The notes beneath the pieces were generated by a model. It ran no database searches, was not told the origin of the DNA, and saw only the letters and a program-made list of their open reading frames with translations. DNA of 64,000 nt, taken from the NCBI GenBank assembly GCA_017467275.1, contig JAFTSN010000027.1, positions 62,001 through 126,000 of the forward strand. The letters run 5' to 3'. Position numbers and translations under genes: made by a program. Origin of the DNA: Clostridia bacterium. Its GTDB lineage: Bacteria > Bacillota > Clostridia > Christensenellales > Borkfalkiaceae. This document shows positions 42,005-51,520 of this stretch, in pieces (position 1 is the stretch's first letter; each line of letters starts with the position of its first letter).

Positions 42005-42694
42005 TCAGAGCTCGCTTTTAACAAGCCGTCCCTGTTCGTTTACGAGCAAATACGCTTTCCCGCCGCTCGACAGACTTCCAACAATCTCTCCGTCCTCGAT
42101 CACAAGCGCGGAATCGTCCTCAATCCCGTAAGCTCGTTCGTAATTATAGCACACAATTTTATCAAAGTCAAGCATTCTTGACCCATAATGCGGAGAAATT
42201 ACGCCTTTTATCCAACCCAATCCTTTAAACATGGCATATTTTGCCCCGTCCTCGGTCTTGAGCGAATCGGTGTAGATATCCTCAAACCAGCAAATCGCGC
42301 CCGCCGAAAGCCCCGCGATCGTCACGCCGCGTGCATACGCGTCCTCGATCAGCGCAAGTATCCCCGACTTTTTCCACTGTTCGAGCATAAAGACGGTGTC
42401 CCCGCCGCCGACGTAGATTAAATCAGCTTTGAGAAACTTCTCCTTAAGCCGCTCCAAATCGGGCTCTTTAAAAACGGTCAACGCCACGTCCGTCTTGATG
42501 TCGAACACGCCTGTATACACCTTGTGAAAGGTATTATAATACGGCATAAAATCATGACTTGCCGTGGGAATAAACAGCGCGTTGGCGCGCCTTTCCCCCG
42601 CCCGCGCTTTGGCGAGCGAGGCAAGGTATTCGTCAATTTTCAGCGTTGACCGCTCTTTGAGGTCGCCGCCGCCGATGGCAACGATCCGTCCCAT
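42005..42694 (-). CDS. pepE: Peptidase E (S51 family, aspartyl dipeptidase)
   Basis: This 229-residue cytoplasmic serine peptidase of family S51 would split Asp-X dipeptides. The nucleophile is Ser130 in AGLSAGAICWF, and YVGGGDTVFML and SPHYGSR are family hallmarks. Its ATG overlaps the stop of upp (TAATG), so it is the last gene of the upp transcript. Length is normal for the Gram-positive type. Specificity for acidic dipeptides is assumed; some relatives are cyanophycinase-like, but the short length argues against that. Confidence 0.88.
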   Translation of the reverse strand: MGRIVAIGGGDLKERSTLKIDEYLASLAKARAGERRANALFIPTASHDFMPYYNTFHKVYTGVFDIKTDVALTVFKEPDLERLKEKFLKADLIYVGGGDTVFMLEQWKKSGILALIEDAYARGVTIAGLSAGAICWFEDIYTDSLKTEDGAKYAMFKGLGWIKGVISPHYGSRMLDFDKIVCYNYERAYGIEDDSALVIEDGEIVGSLSSGGKAYLLVNEQGRLVKSEL

Positions 42695-43347
42695 TATTTC
42701 GTACCGAACAGTCTGTCTCCCGCGTCACCGAGGCCGGGCAGGATATAGCAATGCTCGTTCAAGCAACGGTCCACCGCCGCCACGTAAACGTCCACGTCGG
42801 GATGATCGTCTATAACCTTTTGAATCCCCTCGGGCGCACTGACGATACAGCACAGCTTAATACTCGTGACGCCACGCTTTTTGATCATCGTGATCGCGTC
42901 GGACGCGCTTCCGCCCGTCGCAAGCATGGGATCGACGACAAGGAGCGTTCTCTTCTCCGCGTCAGCGGGCAATTTGCAATAATATTCCACGGGCTCGTGC
43001 GTCTCGTGATCGCGATACAGCCCGATATGCCCCACCTTTGCGTTAGGAATGAGCTTTTGCACGCCCGACACCATGCCGAGCCCCGCGCGCAAAATGGGCA
43101 CAATACCGACCGCCTTACCCGACACCATATAACACTTCGCCTTTTCGAGCGGCGTGTCGATCATAACCTCCTCCAAAGGCAGGTCCTTCGTCGCCTCATA
43201 CGTCTCGAGCATCGCGATTTCCTCAGCAAGCTCGGCAAACTGCTTTGTCGGCGTGTTGATGTCGCGCAAAATCGCAAGCTTATGCTCGATCAGAGGATGC
43301 TTCACGTGATGAAATTTAGGGTTGTCCCAAAAAGTGAAATTGGCCAT
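42694..43347 (-). CDS. upp: Uracil phosphoribosyltransferase
   Basis: This 217-residue enzyme of pyrimidine salvage converts uracil and PRPP to [16 protein letters not shown] and the PRPP-binding loop [12 protein letters not shown] are diagnostic, and the C-terminal [17 protein letters not shown] is the uracil site. The start is ATG 43347 ([12 protein letters not shown]), 15 codons inside a longer reading that would overlap rpiB. It follows rpiB by 19 bp, as part of the same conserved cluster known from Bacillus subtilis. Confidence 0.97.
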   Translation of the reverse strand: MANFTFWDNPKFHHVKHPLIEHKLAILRDINTPTKQFAELAEEIAMLETYEATKDLPLEEVMIDTPLEKAKCYMVSGKAVGIVPILRAGLGMVSGVQKLIPNAKVGHIGLYRDHETHEPVEYYCKLPADAEKRTLLVVDPMLATGGSASDAITMIKKRGVTSIKLCCIVSAPEGIQKVIDDHPDVDVYVAAVDRCLNEHCYILPGLGDAGDRLFGTK

Positions 43348-43366
43348 AGTTTTATCTCCTGTATTT

Positions 43367-43822
43367 TTATTTTCGACAGTATTTATCCTCAACGGCTTTG
43401 ATCTTCGCGACTCTTCTTTCGTGTCGCTCTCCGCCTTCGAATTCCGTATTCAAAAAGGTGTCCACGAGCTCCTGCATCAGCCCTTCTCCCACCACCTTCT
43501 CCCCGAACGCAATCACGTTCGCGTCGTTATGCAGACGGGTAAACTTCGCGCAATAGGTGTCGTGACAGTGCGCACAGCGCACCCCGGGCACCTTGTTGGC
43601 AACAATGGAAACGCCGATCCCCGACGAACAGACGAGGATTCCCCGCTCACATTCGCCTCTCGCCACCGCTTCTGCGGCAGGCAAGGCAAAATCGGGATAA
43701 TCGCAAGACTCGAAGCCGTTCGTTCCGAAATCCACCCATTCGTGCCCGCAGCTTTCCAAATGCTTGATAACCGCTCTTTTCAAATTCAACCCGCCGTGAT
43801 CGCAGGCAACCGCTATTTTCAT
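43367..43822 (-). CDS. rpiB: Ribose-5-phosphate isomerase B
   Basis: The 151-residue RpiB/LacAB-family isomerase interconverts ribose 5-phosphate and ribulose 5-phosphate. [13 protein letters not shown] at the N-terminus and [14 protein letters not shown] with the active-site Cys are typical; [15 protein letters not shown] is the conserved C-terminal part. It could serve the pentose phosphate route fed by the xylAB genes 15 kb away. Ribosome site AAAGGAG. Sits between the phosphatase and upp genes. Confidence 0.95.
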   Translation of the reverse strand: MKIAVACDHGGLNLKRAVIKHLESCGHEWVDFGTNGFESCDYPDFALPAAEAVARGECERGILVCSSGIGVSIVANKVPGVRCAHCHDTYCAKFTRLHNDANVIAFGEKVVGEGLMQELVDTFLNTEFEGGERHERRVAKIKAVEDKYCRK

Positions 43823-43891
43823 AAATTAAATGCTCCTTTAAAAATCATTATACTGTAATTCAACCGTAATTTCAAGTGTTTGGCTGATTTT

Positions 43892-44560
43892 TTAGTCTTT
43901 TTTCTTGTCTTTCTTTTTTGCCCCCGACTTTGCAGGCGGCTTTTTTGCTCTCCCCTTTCCGTTTGCCGACCGCTCCTCGCCGTTCGATCGCGCCGCGCTT
44001 TCCGTCTTCTTGGGTCTGCCGCGTTTTCTTTTCGGCAGTGCCACGGGTGCGGCATTCGCCTCTGTCTTTGCAAAAAATTTCTCAAACAAGGGGGGCATGG
44101 CTGAGGTTATTCGATCAAACGTCGTGCGATACGTCTCCAAATCTCCCCCGTAAGGATCGGGGATTTCATAGCCGCAGAGCTCGGAAAAGGACCAGACGTT
44201 GTTTTCAATCTCCTCCGCGCCCTCTTTCCGCAAAATATTCCAACGCAGCTCCATCAACAAATCCCGCTGATCATCCGTCATGCAGACGATCGCAAACGCC
44301 GCGCGCACGGTTTCCCCGTCCAAACGCCGCGCGTGAAAATTCTCCACCGAAAGCCCGTTCTCCGCCAACACGGCGGCAGACTTCGGATTGATATTTTCCG
44401 TGCCGTTCCCCTGCGCCCGCAAGCCCGCGGAATACACCTCCGCATTTTCAATTCTGCGGCGTTTGAGCTCCGAGCGAAAGACCGCTTCCGCCATCGGCGA
44501 GCGGCAGGTGTTACCCGTGCAAACGAACACGATTATTTTTTTATCAGCCTTTTCTTCCAT
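43892..44560 (-). CDS. YwlE-type low-molecular-weight phosphatase with AT-hook-like tail
   Basis: Residues 9-160 form a low-molecular-weight phosphatase domain: the P-loop is VCTGNTCRSPMAEA (Cys14, Arg20) and the acid is in IPDPYGG. Thr18 within the loop is the residue that marks protein-arginine phosphatases such as B. subtilis YwlE, in place of Ile/Val in tyrosine phosphatases. The operon order (sua5, this gene, rpiB, upp) also matches ywlC-ywlE-ywlF-upp. Beyond residue 170 is an extra tail of about 50 residues, rich in Lys, Ala and Arg and holding KRKRGRPKK, an AT-hook motif. This tail is unusual for the family. The start is ATG 44560 with AAGGCGG; an upstream TTG is less likely. Confidence 0.88.
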   Translation of the reverse strand: MEEKADKKIIVFVCTGNTCRSPMAEAVFRSELKRRRIENAEVYSAGLRAQGNGTENINPKSAAVLAENGLSVENFHARRLDGETVRAAFAIVCMTDDQRDLLMELRWNILRKEGAEEIENNVWSFSELCGYEIPDPYGGDLETYRTTFDRITSAMPPLFEKFFAKTEANAAPVALPKRKRGRPKKTESAARSNGEERSANGKGRAKKPPAKSGAKKKDKKKD

Positions 44561-44582
44561 AGCCGCCTTTTCCCGCGCACCG

Positions 44583-45602
44583 TTAATGGGCAATATCCCG
44601 CGACGAACAAGCCTTTTTGAGTCTGTTCATAACCCCTGCCATAACGCCGTCCTGCTTTCTCGGCTCTATGGCGATAAGCACGTCCGCCACGCCCTCCGCT
44701 TCACGCAAAAGCCCGTAGAGCCGTGCCGCCATTTCTCTTTCCGTCTCGCCTAAATCGAGAACGAAAATTCCTTCGGCGCATAATTTTTCCGCAACCGAGC
44801 GCTCGCAAAGGACCGCCGCGCGCTCGCCTTTTTCCTTCTCCGAAAAATACGCCGCTCTCGCCTTATCCGCCTCGTCAAAAGGGAACAGCAAGGTTTTACA
44901 GCGCGGGGAATAATGCTTATAGAGCATACCAGGGCTTTTCGCCCGCTCCCCCTCTTTCAGTTCGGCAGACGCCACCTCGCACCGCCCCACCACCGAAGCG
45001 ATCATCTCACGGGTCACAAGCCCGGGGCGCAAAATCACGGGCACCTCGCCCGTCACGTCGCAAACGGTGCTCTCAATTCCTCCAACGCAGTTCCCGCCGT
45101 CCAAAATAAGCGGAATTTTTCCGTTAAAATCGTCGAACACGTGCTCGGCAGAGGTGGGACTGACGTGCCTTGACAAATTGGCACTCGGCGCAACCACGGG
45201 GATATCCACCGCCCGTAAAAACGCCTGCGCCCCCTCGTGTGACGGCACGCGCACAGCCAGCGTATCCAGCCCGCAGGAAACGAAGGGACTCACTCGCCCT
45301 TTCGAGGGATACACAAGCGTAAGCGGTCCCGGCAAAAACGCCTCACGGAGCTTTTTCGCATACGGCGGGTCGTAATCTATGATCTTTTTTAAATTGTAAT
45401 TCTCGTGGACGTGCGCGATCAGCGGGTTATCGTTTGGTCTGCCCTTGATCTCGAAAATGTGCTTCACGGCGTCATCGTCAAACGCGTTCCCGCCCAGCCC
45501 GTAGACCGTCTCGGTCGGAATTGCAACAACTCCGCCCGAAAAGAGGATTTTTTTTGCCTCCTCCAAAGTCTCATCGGTAATTTTTTCTATCCGCGTAACC
45601 AT
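44583..45602 (-). CDS. L-threonylcarbamoyladenylate synthase (Sua5 type)
   Basis: This 339-residue two-domain protein makes threonylcarbamoyl-AMP for the t6A37 tRNA modification. The YrdC domain (residues about 7-190) has PTETVYGLGGNA, KGRPNDNPL and APSANLSRHVSPT; the Sua5 C-terminal domain (about 215-335) follows SPGMLYKHYSP. The start is ATG 45602, since the frame's earlier codon is TTG. It begins 6 bp after the dnaB stop and ends 22 bp before the phosphatase gene. Confidence 0.95.
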   Translation of the reverse strand: MVTRIEKITDETLEEAKKILFSGGVVAIPTETVYGLGGNAFDDDAVKHIFEIKGRPNDNPLIAHVHENYNLKKIIDYDPPYAKKLREAFLPGPLTLVYPSKGRVSPFVSCGLDTLAVRVPSHEGAQAFLRAVDIPVVAPSANLSRHVSPTSAEHVFDDFNGKIPLILDGGNCVGGIESTVCDVTGEVPVILRPGLVTREMIASVVGRCEVASAELKEGERAKSPGMLYKHYSPRCKTLLFPFDEADKARAAYFSEKEKGERAAVLCERSVAEKLCAEGIFVLDLGETEREMAARLYGLLREAEGVADVLIAIEPRKQDGVMAGVMNRLKKACSSRDIAH

Positions 45603-45608
45603 TGTCAA

Positions 45609-47123
45609 TTATTCGTAAGGGAGCTCGTCATCTTCGCCAAACCCGCCCATGGGTGCCCCGTTTCCACTCGCTTCGCCGCTATCCGCGCCCGTAAACGCGT
45701 CCATGGGCTCGTCCACAAAGCCCTCCTCAAATTCACGCCGCCGACTCGAATAATCGGGCGGCTCCTCGTCGCGGTTCTGCTCGTCGACGTCGATAAACTT
45801 GGTGCTCTCGCCAATAAATTTGAGCTGTACGCGCCCCTGCGCGCCGTTTCTGTGCTTTGCGACGATAATTTCCGCCGCACCTCTAATCCCAGGGGTGTTT
45901 GCAAGCTCCTCCTTGGTCGCCGTCGCCTCGGGACGGTTGATAAACATAACGATATCCGCGTCCTGCTCGATTGCACCAGACTCACGCAAGTCGGAAAGCT
46001 GCGGCTCCTTGGTCTGCATACGGCGAAGCTGCGACAGCGCGATCACGGGCACGTTCAATTCCTTTGCCATGATCTTGAGGTCTCTCGTGATTGAAGCGAT
46101 TTCCTGCTGTCTGTTCTCCGCACCCGCAAGGTTGGAAGAACCGCCCGACATAAGCTGAATATAGTCGATCATAATAAGATCGACGCCACCCGCAACCGTC
46201 TTTAAACGGCGGCATTTAGACAAAATCTCCGCAGGCGTAACCCGCGAGGAATCGTCGATATAGATTTGGCTGTTCTTGACCTTGTCGCTCGCGAGCATGA
46301 GCTTTTTCCACTCCCCCGCGGAAAGCTGCCCCGAAAGTGCTTTCGCCATGCTGACGTTCGCATACGAGCAGAGCAATCTTTGCACGATCTGCTCATAGGG
46401 CATTTCGAGGGAGAACACAGCGCAAACCTTTCCCCTCACGAGCGCCGCGTGCTCGACGAGGTTCATAGCAAACGAGGTCTTACCCATACCAGGACGGGCA
46501 GCAAGGACGATTAGATCAGAGCCGTGCAAACCGTTGGTCATTTGATCGAGCCGCTTAAAGCCGGTGGGAATCCCCTTGAAGGCGTCCGAATCGGATTGCA
46601 GCATCTCAAATTTTTCAAGCACCTTTGCAACGGCGTCGCTCTCGCGAATACCGACAAGCGCCGAACGGTCGGCTTGCTTGGAAATATCGTAAACCGTCTT
46701 TTCCGCAAACGCGATCGCGTCCCGCCCTGCCGCGCCCGTCATACAGTTTTCGGTGATCTTGCGCGCCGCTCTAATGAGCTTACGGTTGGTGCTGTCGCGG
46801 GAAACGATTTCATAATAGGACTTATAATTTGCCGCCGACGGCGTGATCTCGGCAAGCTCGGTAAGATACGCGATCCCACCCGCCTTATCGAGATTCCCCT
46901 CGCTGTCGAGCTCATCCGACAGCGTGACCAAATCGACAGGTTTACGGCTCCCGAACACGATCTGCATCGCGCGGATAATGAGCTTATGCGACTCCTGATA
47001 AAAATCCTCCTCCGTCAGCTTTTCTATAAGCTCGGACACGATCTCATTATCGATGAGAAGGCAACCCAACAGCGCCATTTCCGCGTCGCGGTTATAGGGC
47101 ATTGCGTTCACTTCGTTTGCCAT
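45609..47123 (-). CDS. dnaB: Replicative DNA helicase DnaB
   Basis: This 504-residue hexameric fork helicase (dnaC in B. subtilis naming) has the N-terminal helical domain (about 5-110), a linker and the RecA-like motor domain with Walker A ARPGMGKTSFAMN and the Walker B stretch DLIMIDYIQLM. The last 60 residues are acidic and disordered. Its start follows GGAGG. Being upstream of sua5 with a 6-bp gap suggests co-transcription. The likely loader partner is encoded oddly: see the DnaD fusion at 53522. Confidence 0.97.
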   Translation of the reverse strand: MANEVNAMPYNRDAEMALLGCLLIDNEIVSELIEKLTEEDFYQESHKLIIRAMQIVFGSRKPVDLVTLSDELDSEGNLDKAGGIAYLTELAEITPSAANYKSYYEIVSRDSTNRKLIRAARKITENCMTGAAGRDAIAFAEKTVYDISKQADRSALVGIRESDAVAKVLEKFEMLQSDSDAFKGIPTGFKRLDQMTNGLHGSDLIVLAARPGMGKTSFAMNLVEHAALVRGKVCAVFSLEMPYEQIVQRLLCSYANVSMAKALSGQLSAGEWKKLMLASDKVKNSQIYIDDSSRVTPAEILSKCRRLKTVAGGVDLIMIDYIQLMSGGSSNLAGAENRQQEIASITRDLKIMAKELNVPVIALSQLRRMQTKEPQLSDLRESGAIEQDADIVMFINRPEATATKEELANTPGIRGAAEIIVAKHRNGAQGRVQLKFIGESTKFIDVDEQNRDEEPPDYSSRRREFEEGFVDEPMDAFTGADSGEASGNGAPMGGFGEDDELPYE

Positions 47124-47203
47124 TTCTTTTTCCTCCGTTTACCGCCGCCACCAACCGCTCCGATGGGGGCAGGGCTTTATTGAATGTGTAAAACAGACCG
47201 CTT

Positions 47204-48982
47204 TTAGCAGAGTTTTTCAAACTCGGCAAGCGTGTCCTCAAACTCTTTCATTGCCGTCTCAAACGGCTCTTTCTTCGTTAGATCCACGCCCGCCGTCTTT
47301 AAAATAGAGACGGGATCGGTGCAGTTGCCGCCCGAAAGGAAGCCGAAGTAATCCTTAACTGCGCTCTCGCCCTCGGCAAGGATTCTCTTGACGATCGAAA
47401 TCGCAGAAATAATCCCCGTCGCATACTTATACACGTAGAACGAACGGTAAAAATGCGGGATTCTCGCCCACTCATAGGAGATCTCCGTATCGTGCGTGAT
47501 TCCCTCGCCGTAGTAGTCCTTGTTGAGCTGATAGTATGCCCCGCAAAGATTCTCTTTCGTGAGCGGCTCACCCGCCTCCGCCTTTGCGTGCGCGATCTGT
47601 TCAAATTCGGCAAACTGCGTCTGACGGAACAGCGTCGTACGAATCATATCCATATAATAATTCAAAAGATATTTTTTAAGGTTCTTATCCTCCGACGTGC
47701 GGTAGAGATACTTAAGCAAAAGCACCTCGTTGACCGTGCTGGCGATCTCCGCGAGGAAGATGGTGTATTCCGACTTTGGATAGGGTTGACCCGCCGTGGA
47801 TTTATAGGTGTGAATGGAGTGCCCCATCTCGTGCGCGATCGTGAAGATATCGTGCGTCGTCTCCTGATAGTTCAAAAGGACGAACGGGTGCGTGTCGTAA
47901 ACGCCCGTCGAATATGCGCCGCTACGCTTGCCCTCCGTCTCGCAGACGTCGATCCAACGCTCGTCCACACCGCGGCGCAAGAGCTTCTGATAATCCTCAC
48001 CAAGAGGCGCAAGCCCTTTAATCACGAGCTCGTAAGCCTCCTCGAAGGGCATTTTTATTTCCGCGTCCTCGACAAGGGGAACGTAGATATCATACATATG
48101 CTGTTCGTCAAGCCCCAAAAGCTTCTTTCTAAGCGAGATATATCTGTGCATCGTCGGGAACGCGCCATGCACCGATTCAATAAGGTTATTATAGACGACG
48201 GGGCTGACGTCCTCACCGTCCATCGCCATATCCAGACAGCTATCATACTTTCTAACCGTCTTATAGAAAATATCCTTTTTCACGTTGCCGTAGTAGGTCT
48301 GCGTGAGCGTGTTGATGATATTAATATACGCCTGATAGTAGCCCTTGAACCACTTTTCTCTCGCCTCTCTGTCCGCAGAATGGAGCACAAGTCCATACAT
48401 ACCGTGGCTCATCTGCACCTCTTCGCCGTTGAATACGCCCTTGGGCAGATTGAGATCGGCGTTATCGAGCATAGAGAACACGGTGTGGAAGCCGCCCAAA
48501 ACGTTAGAAGCGAGCGCCATAATCTTCTCCTCCCCCTCGCTCAAAACGTGGGGCTTGGAATCGCGGATGCGCTTCAACATATAGTCGTAATCCTTGAAAT
48601 CGGGGTCGGCAATATATTCGCCGAGCGCCTCGTCTGAAAGCGCCGTAAGCTCGGGCTCCACAAACGCCGTCGCCGCCATGAACTTGGAGACGAACGCCCC
48701 CATCTTCGCCGTATAGGAGGTGTATTTGGACTCTCTGATATCCTCGTCATGACGCATATTCGCGTAGAGATAGAGCTTTTCGATCCTGCGGAACGCCTGA
48801 TCGCGGAACGCCAAAAACGCTTTAAGCACCCTCTTTTCGTTCAACTTGCCCTGAAAGACGGAAAAATCGTAGTTTCCGTATTCCTCCTCAACCGCCTTAA
48901 ACTCCGCCTCCCAAGCCTCGTCGGAGGGAAAAACCGAAGTAAGATCCCAGATATATTTCGTTGCAACTTCCTTTCTTTCCAT
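47204..48982 (-). CDS. pepF: Oligoendopeptidase F
   Basis: This 592-residue zinc metallopeptidase of family M3 has the catalytic motif AHEMGHSIHTYKS. An N-terminal helical region and a C-terminal segment with YYQLNKDYYGEGITHDTEISYEWARIPHFY complete the classical PepF layout. It has no signal peptide and works in cytoplasmic peptide turnover. Ribosome site AAAGGAG; 80 bp before dnaB and 21 bp after the membrane-protein gene. Confidence 0.95.
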   Translation of the reverse strand: MERKEVATKYIWDLTSVFPSDEAWEAEFKAVEEEYGNYDFSVFQGKLNEKRVLKAFLAFRDQAFRRIEKLYLYANMRHDEDIRESKYTSYTAKMGAFVSKFMAATAFVEPELTALSDEALGEYIADPDFKDYDYMLKRIRDSKPHVLSEGEEKIMALASNVLGGFHTVFSMLDNADLNLPKGVFNGEEVQMSHGMYGLVLHSADREAREKWFKGYYQAYINIINTLTQTYYGNVKKDIFYKTVRKYDSCLDMAMDGEDVSPVVYNNLIESVHGAFPTMHRYISLRKKLLGLDEQHMYDIYVPLVEDAEIKMPFEEAYELVIKGLAPLGEDYQKLLRRGVDERWIDVCETEGKRSGAYSTGVYDTHPFVLLNYQETTHDIFTIAHEMGHSIHTYKSTAGQPYPKSEYTIFLAEIASTVNEVLLLKYLYRTSEDKNLKKYLLNYYMDMIRTTLFRQTQFAEFEQIAHAKAEAGEPLTKENLCGAYYQLNKDYYGEGITHDTEISYEWARIPHFYRSFYVYKYATGIISAISIVKRILAEGESAVKDYFGFLSGGNCTDPVSILKTAGVDLTKKEPFETAMKEFEDTLAEFEKLC

Positions 48983-49003
48983 GTTCGTAACTCCTTTTTT
49001 TAA

Positions 49004-49624
49004 TTATTCTACCGCGCTTTCTTCCGTCTCTCCGCCCTCGGTTTTAGGAGAATACACTTCTTCCTCAACAAAATCCTCAAGCCCTGCGTCCTCGGGCGCA
49101 AGCGCGCCCCGCTCAATAATTTCATACTGCACGATAAAGTTCCCTTGCGTGACATATTTCACTAGGTCTCCCGCCTCCATCTCAGGCAGGGGCTTTTCAA
49201 CGTCCACGTAAGCTTCTCGCACCATCCATTCCTGCTTCTTTTGATTCCACGTCTTGAAAATCGCGGAAATAACGTCCACGTAGTCCTTTTGAAGCTCCTT
49301 TTTCTCAAAGCCGACAAAGTAGTTTTCCTCAACGCTTTTGAGTCCCTCGGAGAGATAGTACATCATTCTGTAATACTTCCTCACGCGGTTAAACTTAATC
49401 CCCATGAACGGAAACGCAAACACGATCAGCGCGAAAGAGGCGATATACACGCACGCCTTAGGCAGCTTCTGCATCGGGTCCTCGTAGGGCAGGGAAATAT
49501 AGTAAATAAGCCATGCCAACGAGAAGAGAAGATACCCGCCGAGTACTCCCCAAAAAACGCCGAGAATACGTTTTCTTTGCAGATAGACTGCCTTAAAATC
49601 GGCGTCCTGATAAACGGTCCTCAT
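49004..49624 (-). CDS. Two-helix membrane protein of unknown function
   Basis: This 206-residue protein has a short N-terminus, two membrane segments (ILGVFWGVLGGYLLFSLAWLIYYI and ACVYIASFALIVFAFPFMGI), then about 120 soluble residues and an acidic tail. FVGFEKKELQKDYVDVI and LVKYVTQGNFIVQYEII look like strands of a small OB- or SH3-like domain. No family recognised. The start is ATG 49624, two bases after the degV stop and with GGGAGGAG before it, so it is translated together with degV. Confidence 0.75.
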   Translation of the reverse strand: MRTVYQDADFKAVYLQRKRILGVFWGVLGGYLLFSLAWLIYYISLPYEDPMQKLPKACVYIASFALIVFAFPFMGIKFNRVRKYYRMMYYLSEGLKSVEENYFVGFEKKELQKDYVDVISAIFKTWNQKKQEWMVREAYVDVEKPLPEMEAGDLVKYVTQGNFIVQYEIIERGALAPEDAGLEDFVEEEVYSPKTEGGETEESAVE

Positions 49625-49626
49625 GC

Positions 49627-50469
49627 TTACTCCTCCCAGATAAACAGCACGCCGAGGGTGTTGCGCCCGCAATGCCCCGTGACGACGGAGCCCGCGACCG
49701 TCTCAATCACTTCCTCGAAATCAAACTCCGCTTTGACCTTTTCTATCGCCAATTCCACAAGCTCTCTATCCGCGCTCGAATGGGTGACGAAGCAACGGGT
49801 TTTATCGTATTTAAGATAGGTGTTTTTCAGATCCTCAATATACGATTTAATGCAAATTCTCATCTTCCCGCGATATTTCTTTTTCGCGAGCAACGCCCCG
49901 TCCACCATGTCGATCATGGGGTGTATCCCGAGCAAATTCGCCCCGTACATCGCCATACGCGAGCATCTGCCGCCCTTATAAAGATAGTCGAGCCGATCGG
50001 GGATAAAGGAGGTGTTCACCTTATCGCGAAGCGCCAGAATCGTGTTTTCAATCTCCTCTGCGCTCTTGCCCGCATCGCGAAGATCGACAGCTTTCATAAC
50101 GAGGAGCCCCTGCCCCGAGGACAGCGCCTTACTGTCAATGACGCGCACCTTTCCGCCGAACTCCTTTGCCGCCTGAACGGCACACGAATTGCAGACGGAG
50201 CATTTCGAGGAAATATTAAAATGAATGACCTCGTCGCCGTTAGAGACGTACTTTGCAAAAAACTCCTTATATTCTTCCGCTGTGGACGCGCTCGTTTTAG
50301 GCAAAATCCCCGTCTTTTCCACAAAGGCAAAGATATCCTTCGGCTCGATATCCACGCCGTCGTAAAAGGTGTCTGTGTCAAGAACGACCTTTAAGGGCAT
50401 GATCTCAATGCCCCGCTCCTTAATGAGCGAGCCGAGATCGCAGGTGCTGTCAGATGAAATACGAATCAT
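49627..50469 (-). CDS. DegV family fatty-acid-binding protein
   Basis: This 280-residue protein is of the DegV/FakB type, which carries a fatty acid to the FakA kinase. The N-terminal SSDSTCDL, the TSASTAEEY ligand loop, DTDTFYDGVDI and GCxxG-like C-terminal TGHCGRNTLGVLF fit. A bound-lipid Ser/Thr-rich loop is present. FakA is not in the window, so the partner is elsewhere. Ribosome site AAGGAG. Confidence 0.92.
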   Translation of the reverse strand: MIRISSDSTCDLGSLIKERGIEIMPLKVVLDTDTFYDGVDIEPKDIFAFVEKTGILPKTSASTAEEYKEFFAKYVSNGDEVIHFNISSKCSVCNSCAVQAAKEFGGKVRVIDSKALSSGQGLLVMKAVDLRDAGKSAEEIENTILALRDKVNTSFIPDRLDYLYKGGRCSRMAMYGANLLGIHPMIDMVDGALLAKKKYRGKMRICIKSYIEDLKNTYLKYDKTRCFVTHSSADRELVELAIEKVKAEFDFEEVIETVAGSVVTGHCGRNTLGVLFIWEE

Positions 50470-50506
50470 GTTGTTTTCTCCTTGTGTTGTATATTCTTTT
50501 CGTTTT

Positions 50507-51244
50507 TCACGTGAATAATTTTCGTAGTTTTTCGTAAGTATCGCGGAAGAAATCCTGAACCTTAAAGACGTATTCTATCCCCTTGCGGTTTTCATACGCC
50601 CAATCGGACACGACCCCGTAAATATCCGAGACTTTATAAAGTCCGTTTATATGCGAATTTCTCCCGTCAGCCTCGTGGAATCGGTCGTCGAGGCTCCCCT
50701 CTCGGTTATCCCCGAGGAAAAAGATCTCTCCCTCCCCGACGGTATATTCCGAGAATCCGTAGCTGTATATTTTGGAAATATATTCGGGCTCGTGTTCGTA
50801 TTCCACAAACTCTGTCCCACCCTTATAGCGGATAAAGAGCTTTCCGCTTTCGGCGTAAACCGTGTCCCCCTCTTTAGCGATCAAACGCTTGATTAAAAGC
50901 TGCGTGCCCGCGGCAAACGGCTTCATGTCCCGATAGAGCGGATCGTGCTTGTCGTAAGCCTTCACGTATTTTCGCACGTCCACGACGATAATATCCCCGT
51001 AGTCGGCGTCCTGACCGTAGCGCATCAAAAGCCGCTCCCCGTCCACGAGCGTGGGCTTCATGGACCCGCCGTCCACCTCCACGCACGCGAAGCTCGACAC
51101 CCACCAAATACGGAAGGTCAACGCAGCCAGCACCAAAAGTGCGAGAATACAATAAAAGCGCAACGTGGAGCCCCGCTCTTTATAGCGGTAGAGCCGCTCG
51201 TAAAGCTCACCGTCCTTTAATTGTTTTTCGCTCTGCTCCCGCAT
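50507..51244 (-). CDS. lepB: Signal peptidase I
   Basis: This 245-residue membrane peptidase of family S26 has one membrane segment (YCILALLVLAALTFRIWWV), the nucleophile Ser61 in GGSMKPTL, the general base Lys119 in LLIKRLIAKEGD and box E FFLGDNREGSLDDR. It removes Sec signal peptides, so it would process the secreted proteins of the large operon. A 35-residue cytoplasmic N-terminus and a hydrophilic C-terminal extension are slightly longer than usual. Ribosome site GGAGG. Confidence 0.94.
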   Translation of the reverse strand: MREQSEKQLKDGELYERLYRYKERGSTLRFYCILALLVLAALTFRIWWVSSFACVEVDGGSMKPTLVDGERLLMRYGQDADYGDIIVVDVRKYVKAYDKHDPLYRDMKPFAAGTQLLIKRLIAKEGDTVYAESGKLFIRYKGGTEFVEYEHEPEYISKIYSYGFSEYTVGEGEIFFLGDNREGSLDDRFHEADGRNSHINGLYKVSDIYGVVSDWAYENRKGIEYVFKVQDFFRDTYEKLRKLFT

Positions 51245-51315
51245 CGCCTGTCCTCCGAATTTTCCTATAATTATACTCTTTTAATATGAAATTCCCGTGA
51301 TCTCAAAGTGAGGGT

Positions 51316-51513
51316 TTATAGCGAGTCCTCCCCGCCCTTCTGCCTTTTCACGGCGCGCGCCCGCTTTTTTATCTCGTCGCGGGTGAGATTGATAAACCTC
51401 CCGCAGGTCATGCACTTGAGCTTAATATCCGCGCCCACCCGCACGACCAGCCAATCCCCGCCGCCGCAGGGATGCGCCTTTTTCATCGTGACTAAATCGT
51501 TCAACGCAACCAT
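51316..51513 (-). CDS. DUF951 small protein
   Basis: The 65-residue protein starts MVALNDLVTMKKAHPCGG and has a CMTCGR pair; together with the early Cys these may bind zinc. DWLVVRVGADIKLKCMTCGR and a basic C-terminal helix (KKRARAVKRQK) match the DUF951 family, common in Bacillota near ychF or mechanosensitive-channel genes and of unknown function. The start is ATG 51513, 8 bp after the neighbour's stop; the longer open frame runs into the previous gene. Probably nucleic-acid-binding (inference). Confidence 0.88.
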   Translation of the reverse strand: MVALNDLVTMKKAHPCGGGDWLVVRVGADIKLKCMTCGRFINLTRDEIKKRARAVKRQKGGEDSL

Positions 51514-51520
51514 GCCGCCC

